12,922 bases of DNA from Dehalococcoidia bacterium CG2_30_46_19. GTDB taxonomy: Bacteria; Chloroflexota; Dehalococcoidia; GIF9; AB-539-J10. Where the stretch lies: assembly GCA_001872925.1 (NCBI GenBank), contig MNYD01000064.1:1-12922 (forward strand). The letters run 5' to 3'. Shown piece by piece: positions 6,642-12,922 of the stretch (the stretch's first letter is position 1; each line of letters begins with the position of its first letter). The notes beneath the pieces were generated by a model. The model did no database searches. It was given only the letters and a program-made list of their open reading frames with translations, and had not been told where the DNA came from. A program made the position numbers and the translations under genes.

Positions 6642-6908
6642 ATGGCCAAAGCCGGCATTAGAAAGCTAAAGAACAATCTCAGGTATTACATATCTCTTGT
6701 CAAAAATGGAGAACAGGTCGTAGTTACCAATCGCGGTCATGACGTGGCGCTTATCGTTCCTGTGGAAGGGTCTGACAATTACAGCCGACTGATGGAGATG
6801 GTCAAAGAAGGACTGGCAATTTGGGAAGGTGGTAAACCAATCACACCAGAACCCATAGCAGCTAGTGGTAAACCTGCTTCAGAGATTGTTCTTGAAGACA
6901 GACGATGA
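6642..6908 (+). CDS. Phd/YefM-family antitoxin
   Basis: An 88-residue antitoxin. The N-terminal 45 residues are the Phd/YefM DNA-binding fold (IRKLKNNLRYYISLVKNGE, VVVTNRGHDVALIVPV). The rest is a flexible tail (from about residue 50) that would wrap the toxin and block its active site. It overlaps the VapC gene by four bases (ATGA), so the two are translationally coupled, and it has a consensus promoter and GGAGGT ribosome binding site. Like relatives, it probably represses this operon together with the toxin. Confidence 0.93.
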   Translation: MAKAGIRKLKNNLRYYISLVKNGEQVVVTNRGHDVALIVPVEGSDNYSRLMEMVKEGLAIWEGGKPITPEPIAASGKPASEIVLEDRR

Positions 6909-7336
6909 TTCTCTATCTAGATACAAGCTCTTTAGTGAAGCTGTATGTTAGAGAAGATGGCTCCGACGAAGTGAAGGCTTTGTTCGACAGAGCTAGAGTT
7001 GTCGCTACCTCGCAGGCGGCATATGCTGAAGCTTGTGCCGCTTTTGCCAGGAAACACCGGCAAGGCGATTTTACCGATGCGCAGTATCACACCGTGATAA
7101 CTAATTTGCAGCGGCATTGGGGCGCCTACTTTGCCCTTGATGTCTCATGGCCAGTATCGAAGCTTGCTGGCGAACTCGCTGAACGACACAGCCTTAGGGG
7201 ATTTGATGCCATCCACCTTGCCTCAGCATTGACTCTCAAGACAAGGCTTGGCTCAACAATAACTTTTTCATCTTCCGACTATACATTGGAAGATGCTGCT
7301 AAATCAGAGTCGCTGGATGTCTCTAGAAGAAAATAG
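6905..7336 (+). CDS. vapC: VapC-type PIN-domain ribonuclease toxin
   Basis: A 143-residue PIN-domain protein of usual length. The acidic residues of the Mg-dependent active site are in place: D6 in LYLDTSSLVKLY, E42 in AAYAEACAAF, D101 in LRGFDAIHLASAL, and D125 in SSSDYTLEDAA. VapC toxins cut tRNA or rRNA and stop translation when the antitoxin is lost. All motifs are intact, so unlike the DUF433/DUF5615 pair this module looks functional. The start overlaps the antitoxin stop. The exact RNA target cannot be read from the sequence. Confidence 0.94.
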   Translation: MILYLDTSSLVKLYVREDGSDEVKALFDRARVVATSQAAYAEACAAFARKHRQGDFTDAQYHTVITNLQRHWGAYFALDVSWPVSKLAGELAERHSLRGFDAIHLASALTLKTRLGSTITFSSSDYTLEDAAKSESLDVSRRK

Positions 7337-7342
7337 CAATTT

Positions 7343-7393
7343 GTGACAATCTAGCTGTCAAAGGTCCATGTTATTATCTTCTCAATGTATAAT
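7343..7393 (+). promoter_or_regulatory. Promoter of small-protein operon with shared operator
   Basis: TGACAATCTAGCTGTCA (7344-7360) is identical to the site before the ATPase operon, with one more matching G at 7343. After 27 bases comes a perfect TATAAT (7388-7393) and then the AAAGGAGGTG ribosome binding site of the gene at 7411. No -35 box is visible. The site-to-minus-10 distance is 27 here and 26 at the ATPase promoter, the orientation is the same, and in both the ribosome binding site directly follows the expected start. This argues for activator-dependent co-regulation. Confidence 0.7.
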
Positions 7394-7410
7394 CACAAAG
7401 GAGGTGAAAT

Positions 7411-7599
7411 ATGGATAGGAAGGAGATTTTAGAAAAGAAGCTGGAGACACTGGAGGAACTGGAGAAAATCGGGGAAAAGCAACAAGATGAGGAAAGTGAG
7501 AAAAGCACAGACATAATGAGCCTGTATATTCCGAGACCTCCAAGGGCTGCGATGGAATCAGCTATGGAGAGGTTAAGGAAGATGGTTTACCCATTCTAG
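7411..7599 (+). CDS. Small charged protein, unknown
   Basis: A 62-residue protein with an excellent AAAGGAGGTG ribosome binding site. Residues 3-32 are very rich in Glu and Lys with leucines at helical spacing (ILEKKLETLEELEKIGEKQ), a probable coiled coil. The C-terminal half has LYIPRPPRAAMESAMERLRK and ends MVYPF. I do not recognise a family. It is the first gene of an operon with the membrane peptide 9 bp downstream. The shared operator links it to the AAA+ ATPase operon, so a role with that complex is possible; this is inference. Confidence 0.75.
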   Translation: MDRKEILEKKLETLEELEKIGEKQQDEESEKSTDIMSLYIPRPPRAAMESAMERLRKMVYPF

Positions 7600-7608
7600 G
7601 AAGTTAAT

Positions 7609-7755
7609 ATGTGGAAAAAGGTCCTGACAGTCCTGCTAGTTTTGGCAATCTTCTGGCTGCTGGCAAAGGCTGTCATGGCACTACTGCCGAAGGTCAAGCG
7701 GGATTTCTATTACCCCAGGGTCGGTAAAGACTTCTATCTGCCGAGAAGAAGATGA
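7609..7755 (+). CDS. Small single-helix membrane protein
   Basis: A 48-residue protein with one strongly hydrophobic segment (residues 4-26, KVLTVLLVLAIFWLLAKAVM) and a basic tail containing a near-repeat, DFYYPR and DFYLPR, ending PRRR. It starts 9 bp after the previous stop with AGGAAG six bases before the ATG. The helix could be an uncleaved anchor with the basic tail in the cytoplasm or the reverse. The family is not recognised. Together with the coiled-coil peptide before it, it forms a two-gene unit similar in flavour to the membrane peptide and zinc ribbon behind the ATPase. Confidence 0.65.
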   Translation: MWKKVLTVLLVLAIFWLLAKAVMALLPKVKRDFYYPRVGKDFYLPRRR

Positions 7756-7868
7756 GGTCTTTGCCCTTAGATGACTATCTGGATATTGAGACCAGCGAAG
7801 GTGCAAGACCAACCATCCCCGGAAGACACTGGCTTTGCTGTTGGAATATAATAGAGAGGATGGGGTGA
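7752..7868 (+). CDS. Possible coupled 38-residue ORF
   Basis: A 38-codon frame whose ATG overlaps the stop of the membrane-peptide gene (ATGA), reading MRSLPLDDYLDIETSEG and ending near IIERMG. The overlap suggests translational coupling, but the ribosome binding site (GAGAAGAAG) is poor and the composition is not distinctive. The rest of the stretch up to 7896 has a TATAAT at 7847-7852 that could serve the glycosylase gene, without a convincing -35. This may be a real third peptide of the operon or chance. Confidence 0.3.
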   Translation: MRSLPLDDYLDIETSEGARPTIPGRHWLCCWNIIERMG

Positions 7869-7896
7869 TATTGAAGGTGCTGAAGGCGAGGCTGTT

Positions 7897-8808
7897 ATGA
7901 GTATTTGCGACAATATGCCCAAAATACCGCTCCCACGTTATCTTCGGGAACACGGAGATGAAATACAGCACATCTTTGATAACGCAGGCAAGAATGCAGA
8001 CACATGGCATTACGATGCCAGCGTCTGGCAAAAGGAATTTAAAGACAATTCTGAGGTTAGCGACGACCTGAGCGAAATAACGAAGAAATACCCCGATAGA
8101 ATAACCCGCAGTCATGTTCAATCCTATGCTCGCAAGATACGGCCTGGTAGCTATCAAGGCATCAGGAGACTTTTTCTAGCCTGCATGATATGGGGATATG
8201 GTCCTGACCCCAACGGTCAAGCTAACACTAAGCTAGCTCTCTCCGCCCCTAGGCTTAAAGCAGTGCTTGAGAAATCGGTGGAAAGAATTAAAAACACCCA
8301 AATTAAAAAGGCTTACGAGGGATTCGAGCTGGCTGGTTGTGGGCCTGCTTTCTTCACCAAGTTCTTCTACTTTGTTGGGCATGAGTATCAGATAAAGCCA
8401 TTACCGCTTATTCTTGATAGTCACGTAGCGAATTTCCTACGGTTTCTGGGTAGCGGAGAGGGATGGGGCTTATCGCTTTTCGCCAAGACGGGTTTAAAAG
8501 GCTACATAAAGCGCTACTCAAAGGGGTATATGCAGTACATATGTTCAATGGACAATTGGGCGAAGGAGCTTGGTTGCTACGCAGCAGATAACATTGAATA
8601 CTTTATGTACAAGAAAGACAAAGAGCTAGAGAAAGCGTTGGGTGAAGTTGACGGGGAAGGCAATCCTGAGGTCCCAATCATATTTCACCGCGACGGCGCG
8701 TATTGTCTTAAGTGTGGCGCCTTCTTGACATCACCAGAACCAGGTGTAGGTTTCACGTTGGACAAGATTAAAGGAATAGTATGGAGACACGGGTGCTATG
8801 ACTGCTAG
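7897..8808 (+). CDS. OGG-fold DNA glycosylase-like protein with zinc ribbon
   Basis: A 303-residue protein resembling the OGG-fold (8-oxoguanine DNA glycosylase-like, HhH-GPD) proteins annotated in bacterial accessory regions. Recognisable parts are RRLFLACMIWGYGP (90-103), a helix-hairpin-helix-like stretch FELAGCGPAFFTKFFYFVG (143-161), and PLILDSHVANFLRFL (170-184), whose D174 matches the catalytic aspartate of the superfamily. The lysine position canonical in OGG1 is alanine (151); K155 one turn later is the only near candidate. The C-terminus adds CLKC (270-273) and CYDC (300-303), a zinc ribbon. It would bind DNA and flip or excise a modified base; the substrate is unknown. The start at 7897 is the first ATG, with GGCGAGG upstream. 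The Cas4-like nuclease gene follows on the same strand after 119 bp. Confidence 0.75.
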   Translation: MSICDNMPKIPLPRYLREHGDEIQHIFDNAGKNADTWHYDASVWQKEFKDNSEVSDDLSEITKKYPDRITRSHVQSYARKIRPGSYQGIRRLFLACMIWGYGPDPNGQANTKLALSAPRLKAVLEKSVERIKNTQIKKAYEGFELAGCGPAFFTKFFYFVGHEYQIKPLPLILDSHVANFLRFLGSGEGWGLSLFAKTGLKGYIKRYSKGYMQYICSMDNWAKELGCYAADNIEYFMYKKDKELEKALGEVDGEGNPEVPIIFHRDGAYCLKCGAFLTSPEPGVGFTLDKIKGIVWRHGCYDC

Positions 8809-8927
8809 GCGTCAACATCGCTTGAATGGCCAGAGTTCTGTTGCGAGGCTTGCGTCAACAATCTTGGTACAGAGCGGCTCAGCATCCGCATTTGACAAGG
8901 CGGAAATTAGGGTTAGGAGGAGTTAAC

Positions 8928-10124
8928 ATGCCTATTTATTCTGATTCTCGGCTAAGTATGTATGAGGAATGCCCCTTCAAGTACAAGCTTCGCTACCGGG
9001 ACAACATCAAGCGAGACATCGAAGGGGTTGAGGGCTTCCTCGGTTCAAGGGTCCATGAGACCCTGAAGAAGTGCTATGACGACCTCAGGCTTACCAGGCT
9101 GGATACCCTGAGTGATTTGCTGGCTTACTATAACAAAATCTGGCAGGAAAACTGGAACGACTCAATCATCATCGTGAAGGCGGACCTGACACAGGCGCAC
9201 TACAGAGCCCTGGGCGAAAAGATGATTGAGACTTACTACAACAGGTATGCCCCGTTTGACCAGGATATAACCATGGGCACTGAGCTTGGTCTTAATTTTC
9301 CACTGGATGATGATAGCAAATACAGGATGAGGGGTTACATAGACCGATTGTCACGCACTCAGGACGGTACTTACGAAATCCATGACTACAAGACATCAGC
9401 CCATTTGCCGGGTCAGCAAGACGTTGACAATGACCGGCAGCTTGGCTTATACCACATCGGAGTTCAAAAGAAATGGCCCGCTATCGAGAATATCAGGCTT
9501 ATCTGGCACTACGTCGCCTTCTATGAGGAACTGGTTTCCTACCGCACCCCTGAGGCTATCTCAAGCTTAATTCAAAACACTAAGAGCTTAATTGATGAGA
9601 TAGAAGCGGCTGAGGACTTTCCACCAAGGGAATCTGCCTTATGCGACTGGTGTGAATATCCCGACCTCTGCCCGATGAGGAAGCACCTGTACACGGTGGA
9701 AGCGCTACCGGTAAATGAGTATCTCAAAGAGCCGGGAGTTACGCTGGTCAACAAATATGTGGCGCTTAAGGATGAAGTGAAAAGGATAGGTGAAGAGATA
9801 CAAAAGGTGAGAGAGGCAATACTGGAGTATGCCAGGAAGGAAGGAGTTGAGGTCATAAAGGGCAGCGACTGTAAAGCGAGAGTTAAGTTTGAGGAGAAGC
9901 TGAAGTTCCCTGGGAAGAATGACGAGGAGCGCCAGGAACTGGATAACACAATAATAGAAGCAGGCAAGTGGACAGAAGTCTCTCAGCTTGATACCACAGC
10001 ACTCACCGATGCTATCGAAAGTGGTCTGTGGAGCAAAGACCTGATTGATAAAGTCATGAAATATGGCAGAATTGAAACAACTGATTCCGTTCGTATATCG
10101 AAACTAAGCGACGAGGAAAAGTAG
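8928..10124 (+). CDS. Cas4/RecB-like PD-(D/E)XK nuclease, Fe-S type
   Basis: A 398-residue nuclease. The motifs of the Cas4/AddB/RecB-like branch are all present: H43 in LGSRVHETL, D139 in RMRGYIDRL, D153 and K155 in IHDYKTS, and Q171/Y175 in RQLGLYHIG. Cysteines at 15 (YEECPFKYK) and at 239, 242 and 248 (CDWCEYPDLC) form the pattern of the [4Fe-4S] cluster of Cas4 and AddB nucleases. Residues 275-398 are an extra C-terminal region, first coiled coil (KDEVKRIGEEIQKVREAILE), then alpha/beta, not found in Cas4. The ATG at 8928 is chosen for GGAGGAG just upstream; an in-frame ATG at 8826 has no ribosome binding site. It is probably a 5'-3' exonuclease or end-processing nuclease. The next gene starts two bases after its stop, so they form an operon. 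Confidence 0.88.
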   Translation: MPIYSDSRLSMYEECPFKYKLRYRDNIKRDIEGVEGFLGSRVHETLKKCYDDLRLTRLDTLSDLLAYYNKIWQENWNDSIIIVKADLTQAHYRALGEKMIETYYNRYAPFDQDITMGTELGLNFPLDDDSKYRMRGYIDRLSRTQDGTYEIHDYKTSAHLPGQQDVDNDRQLGLYHIGVQKKWPAIENIRLIWHYVAFYEELVSYRTPEAISSLIQNTKSLIDEIEAAEDFPPRESALCDWCEYPDLCPMRKHLYTVEALPVNEYLKEPGVTLVNKYVALKDEVKRIGEEIQKVREAILEYARKEGVEVIKGSDCKARVKFEEKLKFPGKNDEERQELDNTIIEAGKWTEVSQLDTTALTDAIESGLWSKDLIDKVMKYGRIETTDSVRISKLSDEEK

Positions 10125-10126
10125 AA

Positions 10127-10942
10127 ATGAGTAGATATGACCCTATAAAGCATTACTTGATTGATCAGCCAGCTCGTGGTCAGCACGAGATATCACTGAG
10201 TTTTAACAAAGTAGAAGCTATCCTTGGTTTTTCGTTGTGTGATTCAGCATATAAGCACCCGGCATGGTGGGCAAACGACAGAACGCATTCCCAAGCCAAA
10301 GCCTGGCTTGATGCTGGATGGAGAGTGGTTCAAGTCGGTATCAAGAGTCAGATGGTTCATTTTGAGATGCAATCTAGTGTGAGTAAGGCAGGTAATGGTA
10401 AGCACCACAATAGCTATATGAGAGGCAGCGAAAATATAGAGAAGGGTGTAACAAAGGAGGATATTCTAATAGTTGTCTCTTGCACCGAGAGGAAAATTTG
10501 GAAAGAAGACCCTTCACGACCTGTATATGTCCCCGCAATAGATGCCTACAGGGGCACAAGCGTAACGTGGTTAAGGAATAAAGTGCCTGAAGGGAGAGGT
10601 TTCCACTGTGTAATTCTTAGTGCAAAATATGGTTTCATAGAGCCCGAACATCCTATAGCTTATTATAACGTTACCTTTTCAAAACCAAATACAGGGCCGA
10701 TATCGGACATATCGCTGAAGAACCAAGTTTGCTGTCAGCGGCGACGCTTTGGTACTCAAAAGAGAAGGCTTTGTGATTTCAAGTATATCTTTGTCAAAAC
10801 CGGGAATAGAGACAAGGGAAGAAATAAGGCATCCTACCTCAAGAAAGTAAAGACTGCGTTCGCCGATACAGATGCAAGAGATAACGTTAGAAAGCTCGAT
10901 AATAATCTCTGGCATCTAATATTACGCACTGTAGACCCATAA
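10127..10942 (+). CDS. DUF7662-DUF6884 fusion protein
   Basis: A 271-residue protein with two parts. Residues 3-82 match the DUF7662 pattern: YDPIKHYLIDQP, VEAILGFSL, HPAWWANDRTHSQAKAWLDAG and WRVVQV; this is a small domain repeatedly seen in defence and DNA-repair contexts. Residues 112-250 resemble DUF6884, with ILIVVSCTERKIWKED, PAIDAYRG, CVILSAKYGFIEP and YYNVTF, a YaaA-like or nucleobase-binding-type fold whose function is unknown. The linker (83-110) is polar. It begins two bases after the nuclease stop, with GAGGAAAAG as ribosome binding site, and precedes the endonuclease III-like gene by 28 bp. The tight spacing argues for a joint function in DNA processing or modified-base handling. 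The family names rest on recalled signatures. Confidence 0.7.
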   Translation: MSRYDPIKHYLIDQPARGQHEISLSFNKVEAILGFSLCDSAYKHPAWWANDRTHSQAKAWLDAGWRVVQVGIKSQMVHFEMQSSVSKAGNGKHHNSYMRGSENIEKGVTKEDILIVVSCTERKIWKEDPSRPVYVPAIDAYRGTSVTWLRNKVPEGRGFHCVILSAKYGFIEPEHPIAYYNVTFSKPNTGPISDISLKNQVCCQRRRFGTQKRRLCDFKYIFVKTGNRDKGRNKASYLKKVKTAFADTDARDNVRKLDNNLWHLILRTVDP

Positions 10943-10970
10943 GCGGGATGCAGAAGTAATTAATGTACAA

Positions 10971-12239
10971 ATGACACCCATGAACATTGAGATAATAGGA
11001 ACCCGGCCCCATTTCACGTTTCACTGGCCAATGGGCATAGAAGAATATAGCTCGGTCATTGAGGTCACGGTACCTGATTCTGGCTATTTCCAAGTTAGCA
11101 AGTTGTATATAGCCTATGGATACCGTGAAGCATTCGGAAGCCTCCGTAGGCGCATTCTAGTTTTCAGAAATGAAGGTGATGTCCTTGCCGAGTTCGTTGG
11201 TGTGGATTGCTGGGAACAGGATAAACGAGTTGCGACATTCCTCCGGCGGGACGGAAGCAAGCAGTATCTGCGTCCTGCTGACTCTGTTCCTTCCCGCTAT
11301 AAGGCATTCAGTGTCATTCATTCGCGGTCCGTTATTACAGGCCCATATGCTCCTCAGTGCCTGGCTGCCGTTATCGCCGAAGCAGATTTACCCTCGCTGG
11401 TAGCAGTTGCTATAGCAAGAGAGCAAGGAGAGACTTTTCGCATGGCGCAGACACCACCCAAAGTGAAATCAAATACTAAGGATGCCAGCATGCCACCGAC
11501 AACAAGTCACAACCGCGGCCGGGATATAGTGCAAGCGCTCCTTGATTATCGTAGCAAGCAAAAAACCGGTGGCCCATTCGCTAAGAGTAAAGATGCCGAT
11601 GAGTTTCTACGCCAGAATCCTTTTGCATTCCTGATGGCAGCCTCAATCGATAGAGGAGCACTTGCCGAGGCAGTGTGGGAGATTCCTTTTCTTCTGAAGA
11701 AGAAGCTTGGCCATCTTAATCCCCAATTACTATCTCAAATGAGCGTAGATCAGCTAGAGGAGGCATTACGCTCACTGGAACGGAAACCACGCTTTCCAAG
11801 ACAATCAGCACGGACAATGCTCTCTCTTTCTAAATTAGTGTTCGAGCAATTTCACGAAAATGTGGCTAGCATATGGCAAGGTAGAGAGCCATTGCGTGTT
11901 GTACAGATCCTCGAGCGAATCTGGGGTATTGGCCCCGGCATTGCTCACATGATAGTCCGCATTCTAATAGACGAATTCGGCTATAATCCTGGGCGGGAAG
12001 GATTGAGTCAGATTGATGTGAAACCTGACATACATGTGGTAAGGATATTTTATAGAACCGGGCTAATTCTAGAGAGGAGTGGAAGTGCCTGCGTAGAGGC
12101 TGCACGACAGTTGTATCCGAAGTTCCCCGGCGTACTAGACTGGCCAGCCTGGGAAATCGGCCGTACCTGGTGCCATGACCACAATCCAGAATGCGTGGAC
12201 TGCCCACTTTATAGCGTGTGCTCAAGGATAGGCACTTAG
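10971..12239 (+). CDS. Endonuclease III-like HhH-GPD Fe-S protein
   Basis: A 422-residue protein. The C-terminal half (about 210-420) is an HhH-GPD glycosylase domain: helical core from NPFAFLMAASIDRGA, hairpin RIWGIGPGIAHMIV (316-329), then QIDVKPDIHVVRIFYR with D353 at the catalytic aspartate position, and a four-cysteine loop (401, 408, 411, 417; spacing 6-2-5) as in endonuclease III and MutY for a [4Fe-4S] cluster. The lysine of endonuclease III is replaced by glycine (323), so a monofunctional glycosylase or a base reader is more likely than an AP lyase. Residues 1-135 are an unrecognised, probably beta-rich domain, joined by a polar linker (160-185). The start is uncertain: ATG at 10971 or 10980, neither with a clear ribosome binding site. 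It is the last gene of the cluster. Confidence 0.85.
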   Translation: MTPMNIEIIGTRPHFTFHWPMGIEEYSSVIEVTVPDSGYFQVSKLYIAYGYREAFGSLRRRILVFRNEGDVLAEFVGVDCWEQDKRVATFLRRDGSKQYLRPADSVPSRYKAFSVIHSRSVITGPYAPQCLAAVIAEADLPSLVAVAIAREQGETFRMAQTPPKVKSNTKDASMPPTTSHNRGRDIVQALLDYRSKQKTGGPFAKSKDADEFLRQNPFAFLMAASIDRGALAEAVWEIPFLLKKKLGHLNPQLLSQMSVDQLEEALRSLERKPRFPRQSARTMLSLSKLVFEQFHENVASIWQGREPLRVVQILERIWGIGPGIAHMIVRILIDEFGYNPGREGLSQIDVKPDIHVVRIFYRTGLILERSGSACVEAARQLYPKFPGVLDWPAWEIGRTWCHDHNPECVDCPLYSVCSRIGT

Positions 12240-12548
12240 CCACAATGAAGTTAAAGTTGGAGATTACGACACATTTCTATAGCAATAAGCACAGGGCAGC
12301 AAAATCGGTAATTCGTTTAATAAGGTAAAAGCTTATTAAACTGGCGTTTAGCAAGGATATCTCACCATAGCAGGCGGCAGGCCATGACGAAAAAACAGTG
12401 CACAATTTGGCGGTTTGTGCAATCTCGTGCGGCACTTCCCCTTGACATTTATAGAGGAGTCCCATCATTTCGATGGCAGCAAGACTACCTATGATGGGTC
12501 AAAATATGCTTTAATGTATGGAAGTATTAACTTTAAAGGAGCGATTGG
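12240..12548. other. Non-coding gap before rplY with inverted repeats
   Basis: No gene is supported in these 309 bases. It holds three inverted repeats: the perfect 10-bp one at 12315-12341, TGCACAA/TTGTGCA (12399-12405 and 12415-12421), and CCCATCAT/ATGATGGG (12461-12468 and 12491-12498). A TTGACA lies at 12442-12447, with only a poor -10 downstream; alternatively TGC-TTTAAT at 12507-12515 is a possible extended -10 for rplY. The hairpin at 12461-12498 would lie in the rplY leader if the first promoter is used. No T-rich terminator is evident. Confidence 0.6.
12315..12341. repeat. Perfect 10-bp inverted repeat
   Basis: GTTTAATAAG and CTTATTAAAC are perfect inverted copies around a 7-base loop, GTAAAAG. 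The stem is AT-rich and no T-run follows, so it is a poor intrinsic terminator. An operator or the trace of a mobile-element end at the island border is as likely. Confidence 0.7.
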
Positions 12549-12922
12549 ATGGACAAAATAGAGTTAAAGGTTACCAAGCGGGACATTCTGGGCAAAAAAG
12601 TCAGGTTTTTACGCCGCCAGGGGGTTACCCCGGTGCATCTTTTTGGGCATGGTATCGAATCACTGGCATTACAATGCGATACTGCCAAGCTTCGGCAGGT
12701 ATTAGCTAAAGCAGGGGAAGCCAAGCTTATTAATGTCAAACTCGGCAGTGAAAAAGGGCCAAGGAGCGTTTTAGTCCGTGAAATTCAGGTAGACTCGCCA
12801 AGACGCGAATTGCTCCATGTAGATTTTTATCAGGTAAGAATGGAGGAGGCAATAAAGGTGGAGGTTCCTATTACCTTGGTTGGGGAAGCGCCAGCCTTGA
12901 AATTGAGGGAGAATACCCTGGT
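12549..12922 (+). CDS. rplY: Ribosomal protein bL25 (Ctc form), 5' part
   Basis: The frame starts at ATG 12549 with AAAGGAG (12535-12541) upstream and runs off the right edge after about 124 codons. It begins MDKIELKVTKRDILGKKVRF and continues LRRQGVTPVHLFGHG, then VLVREIQVDSPRRELLHVDF, the classic N-terminal 5S-rRNA-binding domain of bL25. The start of the second, beta-rich domain of the long Ctc form follows (EEAIKVEVPITLVGEAPALK). The protein binds 5S rRNA in the central protuberance of the 50S subunit. In many bacteria this gene is a core locus, so it marks the right border of the accessory region. The start matches the family's N-terminus. Confidence 0.95.
   Translation, partial: MDKIELKVTKRDILGKKVRFLRRQGVTPVHLFGHGIESLALQCDTAKLRQVLAKAGEAKLINVKLGSEKGPRSVLVREIQVDSPRRELLHVDFYQVRMEEAIKVEVPITLVGEAPALKLRENTL

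Noticed and set aside
7752..7868. DIET motif as a relic of a DEDD-type exonuclease
   Set aside because: Only four residues (DIET) match; nothing else of the fold is present in 38 codons.
8826..8927. Longer N-terminus for the Cas4-like nuclease
   Set aside because: No ribosome binding site at 8826, an unconserved-looking basic leader, and GGAGGAG just before the ATG at 8928, where the family motif CPFKYK follows at the usual distance.
8928..10124. Calling this nuclease Cas4 of the CRISPR system
   Set aside because: It is twice the usual Cas4 length, has a long extra C-terminal region, and lies 8 kb from the array beside glycosylase-like genes with no cas1 or cas2.

Overview
The window reads as a bacterial accessory (defence-type) island lying between the trailer end of a CRISPR array at the left edge and a core ribosomal protein gene (bL25/Ctc, rplY) at the right edge. 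Moderate base composition, strong GGAGG ribosome binding sites, the protein families present and a dispersed palindromic repeat that starts TGTCATTGCG suggest an uncultured Chloroflexota (Dehalococcoidia-like) bacterium. That taxonomic call is an impression from family resemblance, not a search result.

Left part (1-1465): eight identical 37-bp CRISPR repeats with seven complete spacers, oriented so that the leader and any cas genes lie off the left edge. Six bases after the last repeat begins an open frame that resembles only the C-terminal part of a type III (Mod-like) DNA methyltransferase, so the array end and a decapitated methyltransferase are fused. Next (1569-2184), on the minus strand, is an orphaned DUF433 antitoxin followed by an apparently internally deleted DUF5615 PIN-like toxin. 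A short direct repeat, derived from the 3' end of the neighbouring zinc-ribbon gene, flanks the pair.

Middle-left (2149-3925, minus strand): a compact operon of an AAA+ ATPase, a two-helix membrane peptide and a 49-residue two-CxxC zinc-ribbon peptide. Its promoter carries a TGACA-N7-TGTCA element that recurs, with an 18-bp exact match and nearly the same promoter geometry, in front of a second small-protein operon (7411-7755). These two distant operons are probably co-regulated. A palindromic repeat element separates the ATPase operon from a rightward WYL-domain regulator (4197-5177), which is followed by a PD-(D/E)XK nuclease-like protein (5230-6456). Then comes a well-formed Phd/VapC toxin-antitoxin pair with a consensus promoter.

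Right part (7897-12239): a co-directional set of an OGG-fold glycosylase-like protein with a C-terminal zinc ribbon, a Cas4/RecB-like Fe-S nuclease, a DUF7662-DUF6884 fusion, and an endonuclease III-like HhH-GPD protein with an Fe-S cluster and an unrecognised N-terminal domain. Two different glycosylase folds bracketing a Cas4-like nuclease is the best candidate here for an undescribed DNA-modification-sensing or DNA-processing defence system. The island ends in about 300 bp of non-coding DNA with several inverted repeats, before rplY, which runs off the right edge.
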